Assembly (NCBI GenBank): GCA_034439915.1
Contig: JAWXBI010000099.1
Coordinates: 1 to 19,487, forward strand
Source of the DNA: JADJLQ01 sp034439915
Lineage (GTDB): Bacteria > Bacteroidota > Bacteroidia > Chitinophagales > Saprospiraceae
Length of the DNA stretch: 19,487 nt
Direction: 5' to 3'
Shown here: in pieces, positions 16,149 through 19,487 of the stretch
Position numbering within the stretch: position 1 is the first letter of the stretch
How the letters are laid out: the number at the start of each line of letters is the position of its first letter
Notes under the pieces: model-generated
The model's input: the letters and a program-made list of their open reading frames with translations, nothing else
The model's database searches: none
What the model was told of the DNA's origin: nothing
Made by a program: the position numbers and the translations under genes

Positions 16149-16796
16149 ATGAAAAAATCAGTTCAAACAATTTTAGCAATAGGTATGATCTTCTTCTATA
16201 CCTTTTCATTTGGTCAATCCAAATCAACTGTCCCTGAAGTACAAAAAACCTATTTAGACTTTTTTATCAGTGCCGTGGGTACCGACCTGAATTACGGAGA
16301 GTCCAACAAGGCGCTGAAGTATTTTAAAAAATCGGCCCAGGGCATACAAATCGGGCTTTCCCTCCAGACAACTATTGCACCTCATTTTTCACTGGTGCCC
16401 GAGTTATCCTTTATTATGAGAGGTGGTAAATTAAAGGCAAACAACCCCTTGACCCAGGATGAATCCACCCTTCGATTCTACACTATGGAAATACCGGTGC
16501 TGGCCCGTCTTCACCTGGGCAAATTTCACCTAAATGCAGGTCCATCCCTGGGTTATAATTTTTATGGCACGCAGAAACTGGATGGATCGACTACCGACCT
16601 TTCGTTTGACAATGAATCCGGAGGGTTTAAACGCTTTGATGCCGGCCTACAAATGGGCGGGGGACTAACTTTTAAGATTAAACAAAAAAGAGCTGTGCTG
16701 GATATCCGGTATTGTTATGGTTTGACCAATGTGTCTTACGAGAAAGAAGTATACAACAGGAGTTTGCTGATCCGTCTGCATGTTTCTAAAAAATAA
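16149..16796 (+). CDS. Outer-membrane beta-barrel protein (PorT-like)
   Basis: A 215-residue protein with a signal peptide (residues 1-23, ending SFGQ) followed by alternating hydrophobic and polar strands typical of small outer-membrane barrels. Examples are GIQIGLSLQTTIAPHFSLVP, FYTMEIPVLARLHLGKF, HLNAGPSLGYNFYG and RFDAGLQMGGGLTFKI, with the chain closing at RSLLIRLHVSKK. This matches the PorT / beta-barrel domain pattern (outer membrane protein beta-barrel family) seen widely in Bacteroidota. Its function may be structural or transport-related; no ligand can be read. The promoter region holds a putative LytTR operator shared with the upstream two-component operon, so it is the best local candidate for a regulated target. 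Start ATG 16149 follows a long A-rich leader. Confidence 0.85.
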   Translation: MKKSVQTILAIGMIFFYTFSFGQSKSTVPEVQKTYLDFFISAVGTDLNYGESNKALKYFKKSAQGIQIGLSLQTTIAPHFSLVPELSFIMRGGKLKANNPLTQDESTLRFYTMEIPVLARLHLGKFHLNAGPSLGYNFYGTQKLDGSTTDLSFDNESGGFKRFDAGLQMGGGLTFKIKQKRAVLDIRYCYGLTNVSYEKEVYNRSLLIRLHVSKK

Positions 16797-16835
16797 CTAA
16801 ACTGTACTAAATGTGGTTTGGTTTCTGAATTTATT

Positions 16836-16936
16836 CTATGTGAAGTTCTATGTTTCTATGCTCCTAATGTGGATCAATTTTAGTCTCAAGAACTTGAAAC
16901 CACATAAGAACATAGTACACATAGACGTCCACATAG
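16836..16936. repeat. Large imperfect inverted repeat (CTATGTG type)
   Basis: Two 37-base arms, 16836-16872 and 16900-16936, are complementary over most of their length around a 27-base loop. The left arm starts CTATGTG and ends AATGTGG; the right starts CCACAT and ends CCACATAG. No T-run follows, so it is not a classical terminator, though it could stop transcription of the barrel gene or protect its mRNA end. It may be a family of dispersed repeats. Confidence 0.65.
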
Positions 16937-17009
16937 CGTATTAAACATACAATTTCGATTCCTTTCAATTCACCTCCATCTCCTTAAATAATTATAAAAT
17001 TTATTAAAA

Positions 17010-17711
17010 ATGAAAACAAATAGAACCAGCGCCAACCTTGCCGGCATATTGTTTATCATCGCAGCGGTGGCAGCCATCATAGGAGTTCTTTTATACCACC
17101 CTATCCTGAAAGATCCTACTTACGTTATTCAAGCTTCTCCCCGTGAAACATCGGTTTTATGGGGAGCTTTTTTTGAAATCATCACCGCCCTGGCTGTTAT
17201 CGGCACTCCCCTTTCCCTATATCCCGTGTTGAAAAAATACAATGAACGCATGGCCATCGCCTGTGTCGGTTTCCGCCTTCTGGAAGCAGGTATTATTATC
17301 ATTGGCATCCTGAGCCTGCTGACCATAGTGACCCTGAATCATGAATTTGCAAAAGAGATTAAGCCAAATACTGTCTCCTATCTGTTGGTAGGAAAATCCC
17401 TGGTTGCACTGCACAACTGGACTTTTTTGTTTGGTCCCAATTTACTCCTGGGGCCAAGTACGCTGATGACCGCCTATTTATTGTATACATCCAGGCTGGT
17501 GCCCCGGTTCATATCCATACTGGGACTGGCAGGTGGACCCCTGGTATTTAGCTGTGCTATCCTGGTGGTGTTTGGGGCATTTCCCCAGGTTTCAGTTTGG
17601 GGAGGATTATTGGCCATACCAGTCTTCCTCTATGAAATGAGCCTTGCTATTTGGTTGCTGGTTAAAGGATTTAATTCTCCTGTCGCTGATCCAGTAACGG
17701 TACTCCGATAA
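17010..17711 (+). CDS. DUF4386 family membrane protein
   Basis: A 233-residue integral membrane protein with about six helices. The opening NRTSANLAGILFIIAAVAAIIGVLLYHPIL is split here as NRTSANLAGILFI and AAVAAIIGVLLYHP. Later segments are FFEIITALAVIGTPLSLYPVL, RLLEAGIIIIGILSLLTIV, LFGPNLLLGPSTLMTAYLLY and PVFLYEMSLAIWLLVKGF. The short motifs GFRLLEAG and NWTFLFGP, and the final EMSLAIWLLVKGFN, are typical of DUF4386. The family has no known activity. ATG 17010 follows a run of A/T-rich bases. The oxidoreductase gene starts 51 bases downstream, so the two may share a transcript. Confidence 0.88.
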   Translation: MKTNRTSANLAGILFIIAAVAAIIGVLLYHPILKDPTYVIQASPRETSVLWGAFFEIITALAVIGTPLSLYPVLKKYNERMAIACVGFRLLEAGIIIIGILSLLTIVTLNHEFAKEIKPNTVSYLLVGKSLVALHNWTFLFGPNLLLGPSTLMTAYLLYTSRLVPRFISILGLAGGPLVFSCAILVVFGAFPQVSVWGGLLAIPVFLYEMSLAIWLLVKGFNSPVADPVTVLR

Positions 17712-17762
17712 ATGAAACAAAGGTGCATTTACTTTAACGCAACATAAATTAATCAAATAAAT

Positions 17763-18693
17763 ATGAAAGCAGTTGTTTATGAACGATACGGAACGCCGGA
17801 TGTCCTTGAGCTAAAAGAAATTGAAAAACCCATACCTAAAGCCAATGAAGTATTGGTAAAAATATATGCAACTACTGTCACGGCAGGGGATTGGCGCTTA
17901 CGGAAGGCTGATCCGTTTATCGCAAGACTTTAACGGCTTTTTCAGGCCCAAAAAAGTGAAAATATTGGGATTTGAATTGGCAGGAGTTATTGAAGAAGTG
18001 GGTAAAAAAGTTAATTCATATAAAAAAGGCGATAATGTTTTTGCCTCCTGTGGATTAACCTACGGGGCATATGCCGAGTACAAATGCCTTCCTGAAAACC
18101 CTTTAATTGCCTTAAAACCTTCTAATATGAGCTTCGAGGAAGCGGCTACCATTCCAATTGGTGGCCTTACGGCTTTAGGGTTTTTGAAAAAAGCCGGTGT
18201 AAAAAAGGGGCAAGACATCCTGATCTATGGGGCATCGGGTAGTGTAGGAACCTTTGCCGTTCAGCTGGGCAAATACTTTGGCGCTCATGTCACCGCGGTA
18301 TGCAGTACAGCTAATATAAACCTGGTAAAATTACCTGGAGCCGATAAAGTCATTGATTACACCCGGGAAGATTATACTGCACTGGAATCCAGATTCGATG
18401 TATTTTTTGATGCTGTGGGCAAAACGTCCAAATCTGGTTGTAAACAGTTATTAAAACCAGGAGTAAAGTATGTTTCAGTAACGGGGTCTCCACAATCAAA
18501 CCCCGGGGATCTCCTGGTGTTAAAAGAAATTATTGAATCAGGGAAACTAAAGACCGTCATTGACAGGAGGTACACGCTTGAACAAATCCGGGAAGCACAT
18601 GTCTATGCAGAATCTTTCCGAAAAAAGGGAAATGTGGTCATCAATATAACCTCCAATGACTTGTCGGAGTATATTGGCAATTTCAATCTATAA
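17763..18693 (+). pseudogene. MDR-family NADPH oxidoreductase with early frameshift
   Basis: A medium-chain dehydrogenase/reductase of the quinone-oxidoreductase-like, zinc-free type. ATG 17763 opens MKAVVYERYGTPDVLELKE and runs to FIARL, then meets TAA at 17931-17933. In the next frame the protein continues as FNGFFRPKKVKILGFELAG and is intact to the end. Two extra T in the TTT run at about 17929-17931 would give ARLFNGFF and join the halves, to about 310 residues. The Rossmann motif is ILIYGASGSVGTFAVQLGKY, with GADKVIDYTREDY behind it. No structural or catalytic zinc Cys pattern is visible. A later ATG (17866) reads unrelated residues before joining, so it is a poor start. This could be a true recent mutation or a sequencing error in a homopolymer. 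Confidence 0.85.
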
Positions 18694-18792
18694 ATAATAT
18701 AAAGTGTTTACTCAAGTTATGGTTTATATGGTTTTACAGGATTATATTTAGATTTTTTCGAGATTATAATTCACCGATTAATACTCAACCCT

Positions 18793-19416
18793 ATGACAGA
18801 TAAATGGACAGATAAATGGAATAGACGATATAATAAAGAAGATTTTGCTTATGGCGAACAACCCAACCATTTTTTGAAAGAACAGTTGGAAAAAATAGTC
18901 CTTGGAGCAATTCTTTTCCCGGCAGAAGGAGAGGGTCGCAATGCTGTATTTGCGGCTAAGCTAGGCTGGAATGTGTCTGCCTTTGATATTAGCACTGAAG
19001 GACAAAAAAAGGCCCTGCTTCTTGCAGAAAAAAATAATGTGATTATTAACTATAAGGTTGGGGAATTAAAAACCCTGAACTACTCAGTCGAACAATTTGA
19101 TGCCATCGCCTTGATCTATGCCCATTTCCCTGCCGATATTAAATCTCAGTTACATAAGACACTTGACCACTATCTACAACAGGGAGGGACGATAATTTTC
19201 GAAGCATTCAGTAAAAATCATCTGGGTTATCAGGCTAAGAATGAATCCGTGGGTGGGCCAAAAGACATTGAATCCTTGTTTTCAGTCGACGAAATATTAG
19301 CTGATTTTAGCAACTACGATATAATAGAGTTGAGAGAAGAAGAAATTGATCTCCGGGAGGGGCTGTATCATAACGGACAAGGCTGTGTGATCCGGTTTGT
19401 TGGAAAAAAACAATGA
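18793..19416 (+). CDS. Class I SAM-dependent methyltransferase
   Basis: A 207-residue soluble methyltransferase with a Rossmann-like fold. The opening WNRRYNKEDFAYGEQPNHFL is the usual substrate-side cap. Motif I is AILFPAEGEGRNAVFAAKLG, with the glycine-rich AEGEGRNA loop that binds SAM; motif II is WNVSAFDISTEGQKKA; the DAIALIYAHFP strand carries motif IV. The set resembles the TehB-like / thiopurine-type subgroup of small-molecule methyltransferases, but the acceptor is unknown. The start is a 12-bp tandem duplication (18795-18806 and 18807-18818), which repeats TDKW. The gene stands alone, about 100 bases after the oxidoreductase gene. The 71 bases after its stop hold nothing recognisable. 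Confidence 0.88.
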   Translation: MTDKWTDKWNRRYNKEDFAYGEQPNHFLKEQLEKIVLGAILFPAEGEGRNAVFAAKLGWNVSAFDISTEGQKKALLLAEKNNVIINYKVGELKTLNYSVEQFDAIALIYAHFPADIKSQLHKTLDHYLQQGGTIIFEAFSKNHLGYQAKNESVGGPKDIESLFSVDEILADFSNYDIIELREEEIDLREGLYHNGQGCVIRFVGKKQ

Positions 19417-19487
19417 ACCAGCAACCATTTGGGCTTTGGATTCAAATAACCTCTTTTGGTTGGGAAAACAGGGAAAAGAAGTGGCTC

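Noticed and set aside
17866..17930. ATG 17866 as the true start of the MDR gene
   Set aside because: The first residues from this ATG are unrelated to MDR proteins, while the frame from ATG 17763 gives a perfect MDR N-terminus up to the frameshift.

Overview
The window looks like a chromosomal segment of a member of the Bacteroidota, probably close to the Chitinophagaceae. This rests on gene content and signals, not on a search. Typical are TPR-type sensor kinases with a HEIQNPLNFVNNF phosphoacceptor box, a LytS/LytTR pair, a small outer-membrane beta-barrel protein, DUF4386 and DUF2306 membrane proteins, A/T-rich leaders instead of Shine-Dalgarno sites, and promoter-like TAnnTTTG boxes. All convincing genes lie on the + strand. 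No tRNA, rRNA, CRISPR array or complete insertion sequence was seen.

Layout. 1-3084: the 3' part of one sensor histidine kinase, then a complete TPR-TM-kinase paralogue. 3248-4388: an AAA/DUF4143 ATPase whose first 17 codons are out of frame with the rest. 4385-5994: a third TPR kinase, heavily decayed and cut off before its ATPase domain. 6165-7308: two small exported NTF2-like proteins. 7309-8764: a gene-poor stretch holding a broken DUF4160-DUF2442 gene between two ~155-bp direct repeats. 8765-9403: a DUF2306 membrane protein. 9661-13176: a PQQ dehydrogenase with a built-in cytochrome c domain, followed by a secreted double-cupin protein. 13393-13856: a broken small gene carrying a palindromic element. 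14029-16796: a LytS-type kinase, an overlapping LytTR regulator and an outer-membrane protein. 17010-19416: a DUF4386 protein, a frameshifted zinc-free MDR oxidoreductase and a SAM methyltransferase.

How the parts fit. The clearest regulatory unit is the LytS/LytTR operon. The spacer before the kinase and the spacer before the barrel protein each carry a pair of TGCAGA-type half-sites exactly 21 bp apart, inside otherwise similar sequence. That is the expected form of a LytTR operator, so the regulator probably controls its own operon and the barrel gene. The PQQ dehydrogenase and the cupin protein probably form a second, periplasmic oxidation unit.

Decay is a second theme. Five loci have frameshifts or stops, several in homopolymers. 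Some of these could be assembly errors, but a 7-bp duplication, substitution stops and palindrome insertions show that real erosion occurred. Short GC-rich palindromes occur in-frame at equivalent places in both intact kinases.
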